Shown here: positions 40,748 to 50,573 of the stretch, in pieces
Layout: each line of letters opens with the position of its first letter
Position numbering within the stretch: position 1 is the stretch's first letter
Assembly (NCBI GenBank): GCA_023415205.1
Contig: JAEZLR010000033.1
Location: forward strand, 41,440-105,439
Length of the DNA stretch: 64,000 bases
From: Bacillota bacterium
GTDB lineage: Bacteria; Bacillota; Clostridia; DSM-8532
Direction: 5' to 3'
Program-made: the position numbers and the translations under genes
The notes under the pieces: generated by a model
The model's input: only the letters and a program-made list of their open reading frames with translations
Told to the model about the DNA's origin: nothing
The model's database searches: none

Positions 40748-41494
40748 ATGATTTATCGAGCAGCCCATTATTGTATGAAGGGTGGTCGGAGCTATAATGA
40801 AGACAGTATCCGTTATGATGACGGGAGCTCGGGCTTTATATGTGTCGTGGCCGATGGCCTGGGGGGACACGGTGGGGGAGAAATAGCCTCAAGCCTCACT
40901 GTGGAGACTCTAGTCAACGGATTTAAAAATAATCCTGATATCGGTGCCGAGGCCATACGTCGGTTGTTTGAGGCAACCAATCGGGAAGTATTGGCCCGAC
41001 AGATCCCGTCTATTCAAATGAAAAGCACGGCTGTTGCCCTTTTCTGTACCGGGACGGGAATGACGGTGGCCCATGTGGGGGATTCAAGATTCTATTATTT
41101 CAGTCAGGGGAGATTAATCTACCAAACAAAGGATCATAGTGTTTCACAGATGGCCGTACTGTCGGGAGAAATTTCTTCCTCCCAGATACGATTCCATGAA
41201 GACAGGAACAAGGTGCTTAGGGCTCTGGGGAGTGATGTGGAAGTTAAGCCTGAAATCCAGATCTTTAGCAGGCCTGAACCGTCAGATGTCTTCCTTCTGT
41301 GTACAGACGGCTTCTGGGAATATGTTCTGGAGGAAGAGATGGAGATAGATCTTGCAAAGGCTCAAGGCCCTCAGCAATGGCTTGATTTCATGGTGGCACG
41401 CCTCGGCGGGAGGATTAATGGTAAAAATGACAATTTCACTGCAGGGGCCATATTTGTTGCGAATTCATCAATGGATGTAACCGTCAGGGGGTAA
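40748..41494 (+). CDS. PP2C-type Ser/Thr phosphatase, soluble
   Basis: 248 residues and essentially only the catalytic domain. Motifs: GGRSYNEDSI, VADGLGGHGGGEIAS, VAHVGDSRFYYF, LLCTDGFWEYV and GKNDNFTAG, so all metal-binding acidic residues are present. No transmembrane helix. It complements the membrane-bound phosphatase at 35119. AAAGGAGC precedes ATG 40748, and the vWA-FHA gene starts 4 bases after the stop, so the two are coupled. Confidence 0.93.
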   Translation: MIYRAAHYCMKGGRSYNEDSIRYDDGSSGFICVVADGLGGHGGGEIASSLTVETLVNGFKNNPDIGAEAIRRLFEATNREVLARQIPSIQMKSTAVALFCTGTGMTVAHVGDSRFYYFSQGRLIYQTKDHSVSQMAVLSGEISSSQIRFHEDRNKVLRALGSDVEVKPEIQIFSRPEPSDVFLLCTDGFWEYVLEEEMEIDLAKAQGPQQWLDFMVARLGGRINGKNDNFTAGAIFVANSSMDVTVRG

Positions 41495-41498
41495 TGGT

Positions 41499-43052
41499 GT
41501 GAAAAAATCAAGAAAGCTTTTGGCACTTATACTATGTGTTATGCTTGGAATACTTTCGCTTGGCATACCTGTTTGCGGTGTGGCCCCTCTTGGGGTTAAC
41601 CTGGAGGGCTATGTGGTTGATGAGAACCTCATCACGGTCTATTTTAATACTAATCATGAGCATAGGGTCAGCCCGGAAGACTTAAAGCTCTCCATAGGGA
41701 ATACGGTTCTGCCCACAGTTTCATTAAAGGCCCTTGAGGAGACCGAAGAGGGTGTTTCCTACTTGTTTCTGGTAGATGTATCGGGGTCCATGAGCGACGA
41801 AAAGCTGGCCAATGTCAGGGACATCCTCACACAGATTGCTTCAACAACGACTTCCAAGGATAATATCAGTATTTTTTCAGTAGGCAATGAGGCCTATACC
41901 AACCCCTTTGTCTCCACCCAAGAGGAATATAAAAAGCAAATTGAAGCCATCAGCCGAAAGTCCAAGGAGGATACCAACCTTTACGCCAGCATCGTTAAAG
42001 GAATTGATGTTTTGAGATCAAGCGATAAGGTTCATGATAAAAAATGTCTTATCATACTATCCGATGGGGAGGATGACTACACAACAGGGATTACAAGGGA
42101 TGAGGTCTATAAGAAAATTGAGAAGAACCCTGTTCCCATTTACACTGTGGCCATGATGGGAGCCTCACCTTCTGACAAAAAAGTGGAAGCCTCAAAGACC
42201 CTGGGCAGCTTTGCCCGATATTCCCCCGGAGGTATGGCCATAGCCTTTGGAATAGACTTGACCACCGCCCAGGATATTGCAAAGCAGATTAACCATCAAG
42301 TGGTGAATAGCTATGTCCTTACCGCAGACCTATCTGGTTTTACCTCCTCAGGAACCGAAATGCTGCTCAATCTGGAACTGGAGATTGCTGACGTGGGTAA
42401 GGCCAGTGACAGCTACCCCATAAACACCAGCGGCATGGGAGCCAAGCCCTCTGAGGCCACACCGAGCCCCACTGCTTCCCCTGAAGCTGTAATATCCGAT
42501 GAAGAAACCAAGCAGGAGGGTCCTATCCTTTGGCTTCTCATAGGCGGTGGTGCAGCCCTTTTGGCCTTGATCATTCTTCTTCTGGCACTGGGGCGTAAAA
42601 AGAAAAAGAAAGCCATCCTTGCGGCTGATACGTCAATAGAGCTTGAGGAGTCTCCCCCTCAGGAGACAAGCCAGGTCCTTCTGGAAACCATGGCTATGGA
42701 GGTCACTCCCGAGGATTCTTCCCCCAGCATGGATACTCCCCACCAGGAACCGGATACAACAGTTGTTTTCACCAAGATGGATCGAATAAATAATCAGGTC
42801 TATATGTCAGATATTTTCGGAACGCTGGTCATAGGGAGAAATACTGATAAAGCTGATCTGGCATTTCCTGAAGATAACCGGCTTTCTGGAATTCACTGCA
42901 CTATCAGGTATTCTTCCGGCCATCTTTTTATCACAGATATGAATTCAACCAATGGTACCTTTGTCAATGGAATACCCATCAAACAGGAGTACCGGCTTGA
43001 AAAGGGGGATATCATTTTATTGGGCTCCACCCAGCTCAGAGTAAACTGGTAG
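41499..43052 (+). CDS. Exported von Willebrand A domain protein with TM helix and cytoplasmic FHA domain
   Basis: 517 residues from GTG 41499, 7 bases after CAGGGGG. Signal peptide about 1-28. The vWA domain (about 85-270) has an intact MIDAS: DVSGS, the Thr in DTNLYAS and Asp in LSDGEDD. The linker leads to a transmembrane helix (LWLLIGGGAALLALIILLLAL), a KKKKKA stop and an FHA domain (about 425-517: IGRNTDKADLAF, SGIHCTI, STNGTFVNG). The vWA part would bind a metal-dependent ligand outside while FHA reads phosphothreonine inside. Last gene of the run starting at 32775; a short hairpin follows. Confidence 0.9.
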   Translation: MKKSRKLLALILCVMLGILSLGIPVCGVAPLGVNLEGYVVDENLITVYFNTNHEHRVSPEDLKLSIGNTVLPTVSLKALEETEEGVSYLFLVDVSGSMSDEKLANVRDILTQIASTTTSKDNISIFSVGNEAYTNPFVSTQEEYKKQIEAISRKSKEDTNLYASIVKGIDVLRSSDKVHDKKCLIILSDGEDDYTTGITRDEVYKKIEKNPVPIYTVAMMGASPSDKKVEASKTLGSFARYSPGGMAIAFGIDLTTAQDIAKQINHQVVNSYVLTADLSGFTSSGTEMLLNLELEIADVGKASDSYPINTSGMGAKPSEATPSPTASPEAVISDEETKQEGPILWLLIGGGAALLALIILLLALGRKKKKKAILAADTSIELEESPPQETSQVLLETMAMEVTPEDSSPSMDTPHQEPDTTVVFTKMDRINNQVYMSDIFGTLVIGRNTDKADLAFPEDNRLSGIHCTIRYSSGHLFITDMNSTNGTFVNGIPIKQEYRLEKGDIILLGSTQLRVNW

Positions 43053-43071
43053 TAATCCATACCCGCATAAT

Positions 43072-43097
43072 ATGGGCTTTTCCACATATTAGCCCAT
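43072..43097 (+). terminator. Weak hairpin at the end of the FHA/phosphatase operon
   Basis: ATGGGCT (43072-43078) pairs with AGCCCAT (43091-43097), followed by TTAATT. Too weak to be certain of termination. Confidence 0.35.
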
Positions 43098-43188
43098 TTA
43101 ATTGGATAAAAATATCAGGATATTATTTACTTATACTGCAAAAAAAGCTTACAATGAGGATAAACAGCAAGTGGGGGGCTAAAGGGTT

Positions 43189-44598
43189 ATGATCTTCACA
43201 GTCTGCCTTTGGGTACTTGTGGGCATGATCTATTTCTCCAATCGGAGGAATAAGGCGAATATATGGTGCGCCATCAATGGCTTTGTTTTCAGCCTGGGTG
43301 CATTTAAAGAGGTCTATTATGACCACTTGGTACCGTATTTGCTCGCAGAGGGCTTTCCTTTGGGGTTGGAGGCCCATACCACCCTTTACTCCCTCATGAC
43401 TGCAACCCTGTATTTTTTTGCCCTGCCCACAGCACTGGTCTTTGTCTTTTTTTTCTGTGGGTTCGATCAACGTATCGGTACCCATTTCAGATGGCTGAAG
43501 ATAAGTGTTTTCATCCCCTGTTTATGTCTGATGCTGATTTATAACCCCTTGAACATAAGGTATTATCAGCTCAATGACAGAGTTTTCTGGTATGTGCTGA
43601 CAGCCTTCAATGTGGGCTACGGAATAATCTATACCGTATTGATGCTATCATCCTTCTTGGGTGAGCGAAACACTCAGGCCAGAAATCAGAAGCGCCGTGT
43701 CGCTATCCTAATTCTTCCTGCCCTCTGGTACTGGCTGATAACCATCTTTATCATCCATAGCCTCAACATCAAATCGCTTTTTGAGCTGTGGCAGGGAAAT
43801 GCCTATATTATTGGTACGGCCATACTGTTCTATATTGTGATGGCCTTTCGTGAAGGCATGATGGGTATTCGACTGCGGGGTGAAAGCTACCAATGGAATA
43901 CCGATATGCACATGATCAATAAAAGTATGCAATTTACCGGCCATTTACTGAAAAACGAGTTGGCCAAGATGGATTGGTGTGTCGATCATTTAAGAAAAAA
44001 GCACCTGGTGGAGCATCAGCCTCTTCCTGACGAAATAGAAATCATCTCCCGCTCACTTGTACATATTCAGAGTCTGACCCAAAAAACAATGCTCTATTCC
44101 GGGCCTATCACTTTGAAGGAAGAGAAATGGCCATTGAGGGACATTATCAAAGAATCCCTGGATATGGTGGGAGTCTTTCTCGGCGATCAGGTCAGTATTA
44201 AGGTGGATGGCTCGGAAGGCTGGGTTCTTTACGGTGATAAATCCCACCTCATTGAGGTTTTCAACAACCTTCTTCAGAATGCCGCCGATGCAGTCAATCA
44301 CCGGGGTGAGATTGAGATTGACTGCTATAAAGATAGGAAGAAGCCCTATTTTGCCATAGCCATTCATGATAATGGAGAAGGCATAGCCCGGGAGAATATT
44401 CAAAGTATTTTCGAGCCCTATTTTACAACCAAAAACACCGATAAGAACTATGGTCTTGGTCTGTCCTACTGTATGAATGTTATCAAAAAGCATAATGGTT
44501 ATATTGAGGTCAGGAGCGGCCCGAATATGGGAACGACCTTTACACTATTTATCCCTTCAAAGAGAATTACTTTCGCCACGGTGGCTAAGGGAGGCTGA
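43189..44598 (+). CDS. Membrane sensor histidine kinase
   Basis: 469 residues. The N-terminal half (about 1-230) has seven or so hydrophobic helices and no large outside domain, suggesting sensing within the membrane. The dimerisation region has FTGHLLKNELAKMDW, with His as likely phosphoacceptor. The ATPase domain shows the N box (EVFNNLLQNAADAV), G1 (DNGEGI), F box (IFEPYFTTK) and G2 (NYGLGLSYC). The response regulator gene starts 2 bases after its stop. The pair follows the Ser/Thr kinase operon by 136 bases; a link to it is suggested only by position. Confidence 0.92.
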   Translation: MIFTVCLWVLVGMIYFSNRRNKANIWCAINGFVFSLGAFKEVYYDHLVPYLLAEGFPLGLEAHTTLYSLMTATLYFFALPTALVFVFFFCGFDQRIGTHFRWLKISVFIPCLCLMLIYNPLNIRYYQLNDRVFWYVLTAFNVGYGIIYTVLMLSSFLGERNTQARNQKRRVAILILPALWYWLITIFIIHSLNIKSLFELWQGNAYIIGTAILFYIVMAFREGMMGIRLRGESYQWNTDMHMINKSMQFTGHLLKNELAKMDWCVDHLRKKHLVEHQPLPDEIEIISRSLVHIQSLTQKTMLYSGPITLKEEKWPLRDIIKESLDMVGVFLGDQVSIKVDGSEGWVLYGDKSHLIEVFNNLLQNAADAVNHRGEIEIDCYKDRKKPYFAIAIHDNGEGIARENIQSIFEPYFTTKNTDKNYGLGLSYCMNVIKKHNGYIEVRSGPNMGTTFTLFIPSKRITFATVAKGG

Positions 44599-44600
44599 CT

Positions 44601-45215
44601 ATGAGTCATTCCAGGGCTGAGCAACCCATAAAAATTATGTTCGTAGAGGATGACCCTGACTTTAGCTATCTTATTCGTCGGCAGCTTGCCTGCGAGAAAG
44701 ACTTTGACATTGTCGGATCAGCCGTTAGCAGGGAAGAAGCTGTGAAAATGGCTCAGGCCCTGCAGCCCCATATTGTTTTGATGGATCTTAACCTGTCACC
44801 CACCCAGCCCTTGGGAGGGATTGAAGCCTCCCGAGAGATCAAGCTGGTTTCCCATGCCAAGGTGATACTCCTCACCGGTATGGAGGATGCACAAATCTCC
44901 ATTGAAGCCAGTAAAAAAGCCTTTGCCTCAGGGTATATTTTTAAAAGTCAGTATGAGTTTATCCCTGAGACCATCAGAAAAACCGCCTTGGGGCATACTC
45001 CCCAGGAGGATTTTATCAAAGCCCTTATTTTCAGCGACCTTTCTGCTGCAGAGAAAACAGTATTGGACATGATTTTAGGAAAGAATATCAAGCTTCTTTC
45101 CTCGGATAAAACCATTGCCAACCAGAAAACAAAAATATTTAAAAAGCTCGGTGTCAAGCAGAGCTCCGAGCTTATCAGACTTATAGGTGAAGGGCCCTAT
45201 ACCGGAGTATTGTGA
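44601..45215 (+). CDS. Response regulator with LuxR/NarL-type DNA-binding domain
   Basis: 204 residues. Receiver domain about 10-130: acidic pocket FVEDDPD, phospho-acceptor Asp in VLMDLNLS, Thr in LLTGMED and Lys in IFKSQYE. The C-terminal helix-turn-helix (about 148-195: LSAAEKTVLDMILGKNI ... DKTIANQKTKIFKKLGVKQSSEL) is of the LuxR/NarL type, though SDKTIANQ departs from the usual SNKEIA. GGGAGG precedes ATG 44601. It could regulate the shared kinase-cluster promoters; this is untested inference. Confidence 0.9.
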   Translation: MSHSRAEQPIKIMFVEDDPDFSYLIRRQLACEKDFDIVGSAVSREEAVKMAQALQPHIVLMDLNLSPTQPLGGIEASREIKLVSHAKVILLTGMEDAQISIEASKKAFASGYIFKSQYEFIPETIRKTALGHTPQEDFIKALIFSDLSAAEKTVLDMILGKNIKLLSSDKTIANQKTKIFKKLGVKQSSELIRLIGEGPYTGVL

Positions 45216-45235
45216 GCCTTATGCTAAAAGGCCCC

Positions 45236-46285
45236 TTAACTGTCGGCCAGAAGAACATCGTGGGTGATATATTCTTTTAAAAGCAGCAGTGTATTCAATA
45301 AGCCCTCCTTATGGGTTCGTTCATAGCCATGGGAGGCTGCAACACCGGGGCCTACAAGGGCGTGCTTAAAGTCATGGCCCGACGATACGGCCACATCGGC
45401 ATCAGACCCATAGAAAGGATAAATATCTACGGCATAATTGAGCCGGGTGTTTTTTGCAAGCGTTATGAGCCGGGTGGTCATGTCATAATCATAAGGACCG
45501 CCGCTGTCTTTGGCGCAAATGGACACCTTGTATTCATCCGTTTCCAAGTCTTCGCCCACTACACCCATGTCCACCGAGATGATCTCCGACACGCCCTCCG
45601 GGTATCCGGAAGCGCCCCCGTGACCGACTTCCTCATACATGGTAAATAGCAGCCATACCTGATGATTCAGTAGTACCTTTTCTTCCTTAATATAGCGTGC
45701 AAGGGCCAACAGAAGCCCGGAGCTGGCCTTGTCATCAAGATGCCGGCTCTTGATAAAGCCGTTTTCAGTCACCACCGTTCTGGGGTCAAGAACGACAAAA
45801 TCCCCCGGACTTATACCCAGCGCCTGAACCTCTTCCTTGGTTTTCACCTTCTCATCCAGGACAATTTCCATGGTGCTGTCATCCCTCTTGGTCTCTGGAA
45901 TATCCTTGCGGATATGGGCCGCAGGGTTGATAAGCTGCACGGTTCCGGAGTAGGCTTTGTCCTCCCGTGTAAGAATGGTACAGTTTTCTGTTTCCACATA
46001 ATTACTGGGAAAGCCTCCAATCTGTGTGAATCTCAGCCTTCCGTTGGGCTTAATGGAGCGAACCATCAGCCCCAAGGTATCCACATGGGCGGACAATACC
46101 AGCCCATGGCCCTCGCCTCCAAGGTTTACTAGGACTGAGCCTTTGTTGGTGATCTTAGGGGCATAGCCCAGAAAAGCCAATTCTTCTATCAGATAGGCCT
46201 GTGCCTTCTTGGTGAAGCCTGAAGGGCTGGGAGTCCGGCATAGCTTAACAATTTGTTCGATGGCATAATTCAGATATTTTTCCAT
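45236..46285 (-). CDS. M42 family metallo-aminopeptidase
   Basis: 349 residues with the M42 (glutamyl aminopeptidase/TET-like) metal ligands in order: His in LSAHVDTLG, Asp in KSRHLDDKAS, the Glu pair in YEEVGHGG, Asp in ISVDMGVV and His in SHGYERTHKEG. These dizinc or dicobalt enzymes form dodecameric shells that trim peptides in the cytosol. Convergent with the response regulator gene. Start 46285 follows AGAGAGG on the minus strand. Confidence 0.93.
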   Translation of the reverse strand: MEKYLNYAIEQIVKLCRTPSPSGFTKKAQAYLIEELAFLGYAPKITNKGSVLVNLGGEGHGLVLSAHVDTLGLMVRSIKPNGRLRFTQIGGFPSNYVETENCTILTREDKAYSGTVQLINPAAHIRKDIPETKRDDSTMEIVLDEKVKTKEEVQALGISPGDFVVLDPRTVVTENGFIKSRHLDDKASSGLLLALARYIKEEKVLLNHQVWLLFTMYEEVGHGGASGYPEGVSEIISVDMGVVGEDLETDEYKVSICAKDSGGPYDYDMTTRLITLAKNTRLNYAVDIYPFYGSDADVAVSSGHDFKHALVGPGVAASHGYERTHKEGLLNTLLLLKEYITHDVLLADS

Positions 46286-46470
46286 GTCTACAGCCTCTCT
46301 TGTACTCTATTCTGCCATTATCTTGGCTTTGAAAAGTCCTTTTTATTATACCAGATATCTATGAAGGGAACAGGTCAATACCAACCTTTAATTTTCACCG
46401 CATTTTTGTTATGATAATGATGCAGAATGAACAACCAGGCGTAAATGTTACTTAAGGAAGGATTACGGTT

Positions 46471-47940
46471 TTGGAGATAAAGAAAAACAAAGCGTACAAG
46501 CTAAAAAACAAGGGAACATCAGGAAACACAGGGTTTGACCATCCCCTTGAAGCCTCCGAATGGGTGGAGCAGGTGAGAAATCTGAGTATGGAATATACCC
46601 TGCAGACAGGAAAAACCAAAAAATTTAAAATAGATGTCTTTGGCTGCCAGATGAACGAAAGGGATTCCGAAACCCTCGCAGGGATGCTCACCGATATGGG
46701 CTATGAAGAAGTTCCTCAGGAGGCCTTTGCCGATATTATTGTATTTGTCACCTGCTGTGTCAGGGAAAACGCCGAGGAACGGATCTATGGGCATATTGGG
46801 GCACTCTCCAAAGAGTGCGAGGAAAAGGGTGCAATGATTGTAGCCTGTGGCTGTATGATGCAGCAGCCCCACGTGGTGGAAAAGATTAAAAAGTCCTATC
46901 GCAATGTTAAAATCGTCTTTGGAACACATAATGTCCATACCTTTCCCGAGCTATTGTACCGTTATATAGCCCATCGAAAGAGAATCTTTGAAATATGGGA
47001 AAAGGCGGATAAGATCATTGAGGAGCTTCCCGTCAAGCGCACTGACAGGCACAAGGCCTGGGTGAGCATTATCTTAGGCTGCAATAACTTCTGCTCCTAT
47101 TGCATCGTGCCCCATGTAAGGGGTAGAGAACGAAGCCGAAATATGGCAGACATCCTTTCTGAAATAGGGGCTTTGGCCCAAGATGGCTGCAAGGAAATTA
47201 CCCTGCTGGGACAGAATGTCAATTCCTACGGCAATGATCTGGGAGAACAGGATCTCTTTGCCCGCCTGCTCTATGCCATTGAAGAGATTCCGGGTATCGA
47301 ACGGGTGCGCTTTATGACCTCCCACCCCAAGGATTTATCCGATAGCCTTATTGATGCCATGGTGAATTGCAAAAAGGTTTGCCATCATCTTCACCTCCCT
47401 TTCCAGGCGGGGAGCAACCGCATCCTTGAAAAAATGAACCGCAAGTATACCAAGGAGCACTATCTAAGCCTTGTAGAACGAATCAAGGCCGCTCTTCCAG
47501 ATATAGCCCTGACCACCGATATCATTGTGGGTTTTCCTGGCGAGACCCAGGAGGACTTTGAAGAAACCCTGGATGTTGTTAGGAAGGTAGGCTATGACGC
47601 GGCGTATATGTTCATTTATTCACCGCGAAAGGGAACCCCTGCCGCCAAGCTTGAGCAAACCACCCCATCGGAAGTCATCAGTCAACGCTTCAGAACCTTG
47701 CTGGACCTTCAAACCGAGATTGCCACAGGCCTTGCCAAAAAGACGGAAGGAAGAACCCTTGAGGTATTGGTGGACGGGCCCAGCAAACAGAACCCGGAAA
47801 TGCTTTCTGGGCGTACCCGGAGCAATCGGCTGGTAAACTTCAAAGCCCAGGACGTGGAAAAGGGCGACACAGTGGATGTGGAAATCATTCGGGCAGGAGC
47901 CTTCTGGCTAGAAGGCAGAGGAGGAAAGAAGCGTGGCTAA
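46471..47940 (+). CDS. miaB: tRNA-2-methylthio-N6-dimethylallyladenosine synthase
   Basis: 489 residues. It adds a methylthio group to i6A37 of tRNAs using two [4Fe-4S] clusters. N-terminal UPF0004 domain Cys residues are seen in DVFGCQMNERDS, VTCCVREN and ACGCMMQQ. The radical SAM motif is GCNNFCSYCIVPH, and a C-terminal TRAM domain spans about 420-489. TTG 46471 is the best start, with AAGGAAGG nine bases upstream, and gives a 60-residue N-terminal extension common in Firmicutes. mutS begins inside its last codons. Its substrate is made by MiaA, encoded four genes downstream. Confidence 0.95.
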   Translation: MEIKKNKAYKLKNKGTSGNTGFDHPLEASEWVEQVRNLSMEYTLQTGKTKKFKIDVFGCQMNERDSETLAGMLTDMGYEEVPQEAFADIIVFVTCCVRENAEERIYGHIGALSKECEEKGAMIVACGCMMQQPHVVEKIKKSYRNVKIVFGTHNVHTFPELLYRYIAHRKRIFEIWEKADKIIEELPVKRTDRHKAWVSIILGCNNFCSYCIVPHVRGRERSRNMADILSEIGALAQDGCKEITLLGQNVNSYGNDLGEQDLFARLLYAIEEIPGIERVRFMTSHPKDLSDSLIDAMVNCKKVCHHLHLPFQAGSNRILEKMNRKYTKEHYLSLVERIKAALPDIALTTDIIVGFPGETQEDFEETLDVVRKVGYDAAYMFIYSPRKGTPAAKLEQTTPSEVISQRFRTLLDLQTEIATGLAKKTEGRTLEVLVDGPSKQNPEMLSGRTRSNRLVNFKAQDVEKGDTVDVEIIRAGAFWLEGRGGKKRG

Positions 47941-50536
47941 GCTGACTCCCATGATGCAGCAATATTTGGAGATCAAGGAACGCTACAAGGACAGTATCCT
48001 GTTTTTCAGGCTCGGAGATTTTTATGAAATGTTCTTTGAGGATGCTCTCCTGGCTTCCAGGGAGCTGGAGATAACCCTGACAGGGCGGGATTGCGGCCTT
48101 GAGGAGCGCGCCCCCATGTGTGGGGTGCCTTATCATGCCGCACCTACCTACATATCACGACTCATTGGAAAAGGCTACAAGGTGGCGATTTGTGACCAAA
48201 TGGAGGACCCTGCCCTGGCCAAGGGCATTGTCAAACGGGATGTCTCACGGGTCATTACCCCCGGTACGGTTATCGACCCCGCCATGCTGGATGAAAAGAA
48301 GAATAATTATCTGATGGCCATCTACTGTCAACAGATCTATTATGGGATTGCCGTGGTAGACGTTTCCACCGGAGAGTTTTACACCACCCAGATTACCTGG
48401 GGAAGCTCCCTTCGTAAGCTTATTGATGAGGTGGCCCGGTACAGGCCCTCCGAAATCATCACCAATGGCCAATTGGCGCAAAAGCCCGAATATAAGTCTT
48501 TCTTTATGGATTACTTGAATGTTCATCCTGCCATTCTGGAAGACGAGCTATTCCAGACCGTCCAAGCCGATGAGAGGATCCGGTCGATCCTGGGAGAAAA
48601 TCCCTTGGCCTCACTGGAATTGGCCCAATGCGCTGCCGGGGCCTTGATCGCCTATCTGGAGGCGACTCAGAAAATTAATCTTGCACATATTCAAACCCTG
48701 CAAACTTACAAAATAGAGCAATATATGATGATTGACAGTGCCTCCCGGCGGAGTCTTGAGATCACCGAGACCATGCGGGATGCAAGAAAAAAGGGCTCCT
48801 TACTGTGGGTGCTTGATAAAACCTCCACAGCCATGGGCGGAAGAAGGCTCAGGCACTGGCTTGAGCAGCCGCTTCTGGATGCGGAGGAAATACATATGCG
48901 GCTGGACAGTGTTTCCGAGCTAAAGGACAGCTTTATGGTACGAAGCGAGCTCCTGGAACTCCTAAGAGGGGTCTATGACATGGAACGCCTGACCTCCAAG
49001 CTGGTATTCGGCACCATCAATGCCAGGGATCTTCTGGCCCTGAAGACCTCCCTTTCCCGCCTGCCTCTGATTAAGTCCCTGATGTCAGAGATGAAATCCC
49101 CACGAAGCCAACAGCTTTATGAGCGGCTGGATCTTCTGGAGGATCTCCATGGGCTCATCGAAAGCGCCATTCATGAGGATGCGCCCCTGTCAGTGAAAGA
49201 GGGAGGCTTGATCAGGGAGGGCTATGACCAACAGGTGGATGAATATCGAAGGGCCACTGTGGAAGGCAAGACCTGGATTTCTGAGCTGGAAGCCCGGGAA
49301 CGTGAGAGAACGGGAATAAAGAGCCTTAAAATCCGCTATAACGATAATTTTGGCTACTACATAGAGATCACTAAGGCCAACATAGCTCAGGCTCCCGAAG
49401 ATTATGTAAGAAAACAGACGCTGGTCAATTGTGAACGGTTTACCACCCAGGAGCTTAAACGCTTGGAGGACACCCTTCTGGGTGCCGAAAGAAAGGTGAT
49501 TGAGCGGGAATATGAGCTGTTTTGTCAGATCAGGGATATGGCCTTTCAGAGAGTCAGCCGGTTGAAAATGACCGCCGATTGTATCGCCGAGCTGGATGCC
49601 CTTTGCTCCTTTGCCGAGGTGGCAGATCGCAACCAGTATACAAGGCCCCAGGTATATGAGGGAGGAACCCTTGAAATACGTAATGGCCGGCATCCCGTGG
49701 TGGAAAGAGTGCTTACCGATACCCAGTTCGTTCCCAATGATACCTATTTGGATGCTGAGGACAACCGTGTGAGTATCATCACCGGACCCAATATGGCAGG
49801 TAAATCCACCTATATGCGGCAGGTTGCACTGATGACCCTTATGGCTCAGGCTGGAAGCTTTGTTCCTGCGGAATATGCCAAAATCGGGCTGGCCGATAGG
49901 ATTTTCACACGTGTGGGTGCATCCGACGATCTGGCTTCAGGCCAGAGCACCTTTATGGTCGAAATGACCGAGGTGGCCAATATATTGGAGAATGCCACTT
50001 CAAAAAGCCTGCTGATTTTAGATGAGATCGGGCGGGGTACCAGTACCTATGACGGACTTTCCATTGCCTGGGCAGTGATTGAGTACATTAATGACAGAGC
50101 ACGGCTTGGAGCAAGGACCCTTTTTGCCACCCACTACCACGAGCTCACCGAGCTTGAGGAAAAGCTCCATGGTATCAAAAATTACTGTGTCTCGGTGCGT
50201 AAAAAAGGGGAGGATATCCTGTTCCTGAGAAAGATCATAAGGGGTGGAGCAGACCAGAGCTATGGCGTAGAGGTGGCCAAGCTGGCGGGTATCCCCAAGC
50301 CGGTGGTTGAGCGGGCCAGAAGCCTTCTTCAGGAGCTGGACGAGGCAGATATCAACCAGGATTCAAAAAAGCGCAGGCAAAAGCCTGTGGAGGGACAACT
50401 GGATCTTTTTGCGTCCAGCTCTTTAACCAAGGCCGAGCGTGAGGTTCTTGATGAGCTCCGTATGCTGGACCCTTCCCTATTAACCCCTCTAGATGCCCTT
50501 AACAAGCTTTACAGCTTGCAGCAGAAGCTTAAATAG
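47933..50536 (+). CDS. mutS: DNA mismatch repair protein MutS
   Basis: 867 residues. The mismatch-binding domain I has the F-x-E motif (FRLGDFYEMFF; Phe-Tyr-Glu). The ATPase domain has Walker A GPNMAGKST, ASDDLASGQSTFMVEM, Walker B LLILDEIGRGTSTYDG and the switch His in ATHYHELTEL. The C-terminal tail has the Gln/Asp-rich beta-clamp-type stretch EGQLDLF. GTG 47933 overlaps miaB by eight bases with GAGGAGG in front. It recognises mispairs and recruits MutL, encoded next. Confidence 0.97.
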   Translation: MAKLTPMMQQYLEIKERYKDSILFFRLGDFYEMFFEDALLASRELEITLTGRDCGLEERAPMCGVPYHAAPTYISRLIGKGYKVAICDQMEDPALAKGIVKRDVSRVITPGTVIDPAMLDEKKNNYLMAIYCQQIYYGIAVVDVSTGEFYTTQITWGSSLRKLIDEVARYRPSEIITNGQLAQKPEYKSFFMDYLNVHPAILEDELFQTVQADERIRSILGENPLASLELAQCAAGALIAYLEATQKINLAHIQTLQTYKIEQYMMIDSASRRSLEITETMRDARKKGSLLWVLDKTSTAMGGRRLRHWLEQPLLDAEEIHMRLDSVSELKDSFMVRSELLELLRGVYDMERLTSKLVFGTINARDLLALKTSLSRLPLIKSLMSEMKSPRSQQLYERLDLLEDLHGLIESAIHEDAPLSVKEGGLIREGYDQQVDEYRRATVEGKTWISELEARERERTGIKSLKIRYNDNFGYYIEITKANIAQAPEDYVRKQTLVNCERFTTQELKRLEDTLLGAERKVIEREYELFCQIRDMAFQRVSRLKMTADCIAELDALCSFAEVADRNQYTRPQVYEGGTLEIRNGRHPVVERVLTDTQFVPNDTYLDAEDNRVSIITGPNMAGKSTYMRQVALMTLMAQAGSFVPAEYAKIGLADRIFTRVGASDDLASGQSTFMVEMTEVANILENATSKSLLILDEIGRGTSTYDGLSIAWAVIEYINDRARLGARTLFATHYHELTELEEKLHGIKNYCVSVRKKGEDILFLRKIIRGGADQSYGVEVAKLAGIPKPVVERARSLLQELDEADINQDSKKRRQKPVEGQLDLFASSSLTKAEREVLDELRMLDPSLLTPLDALNKLYSLQQKLK

Positions 50537-50573
50537 TGCTTTATAAACACCTATTTCGTAACGAGGTAGCCTT

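Noticed and set aside
24706..43052. Type VI or type VII secretion locus
   Set aside because: FHA, kinase and PP2C genes occur in such loci, but no Tss, EssC-like ATPase or WXG100 gene is present in the window.
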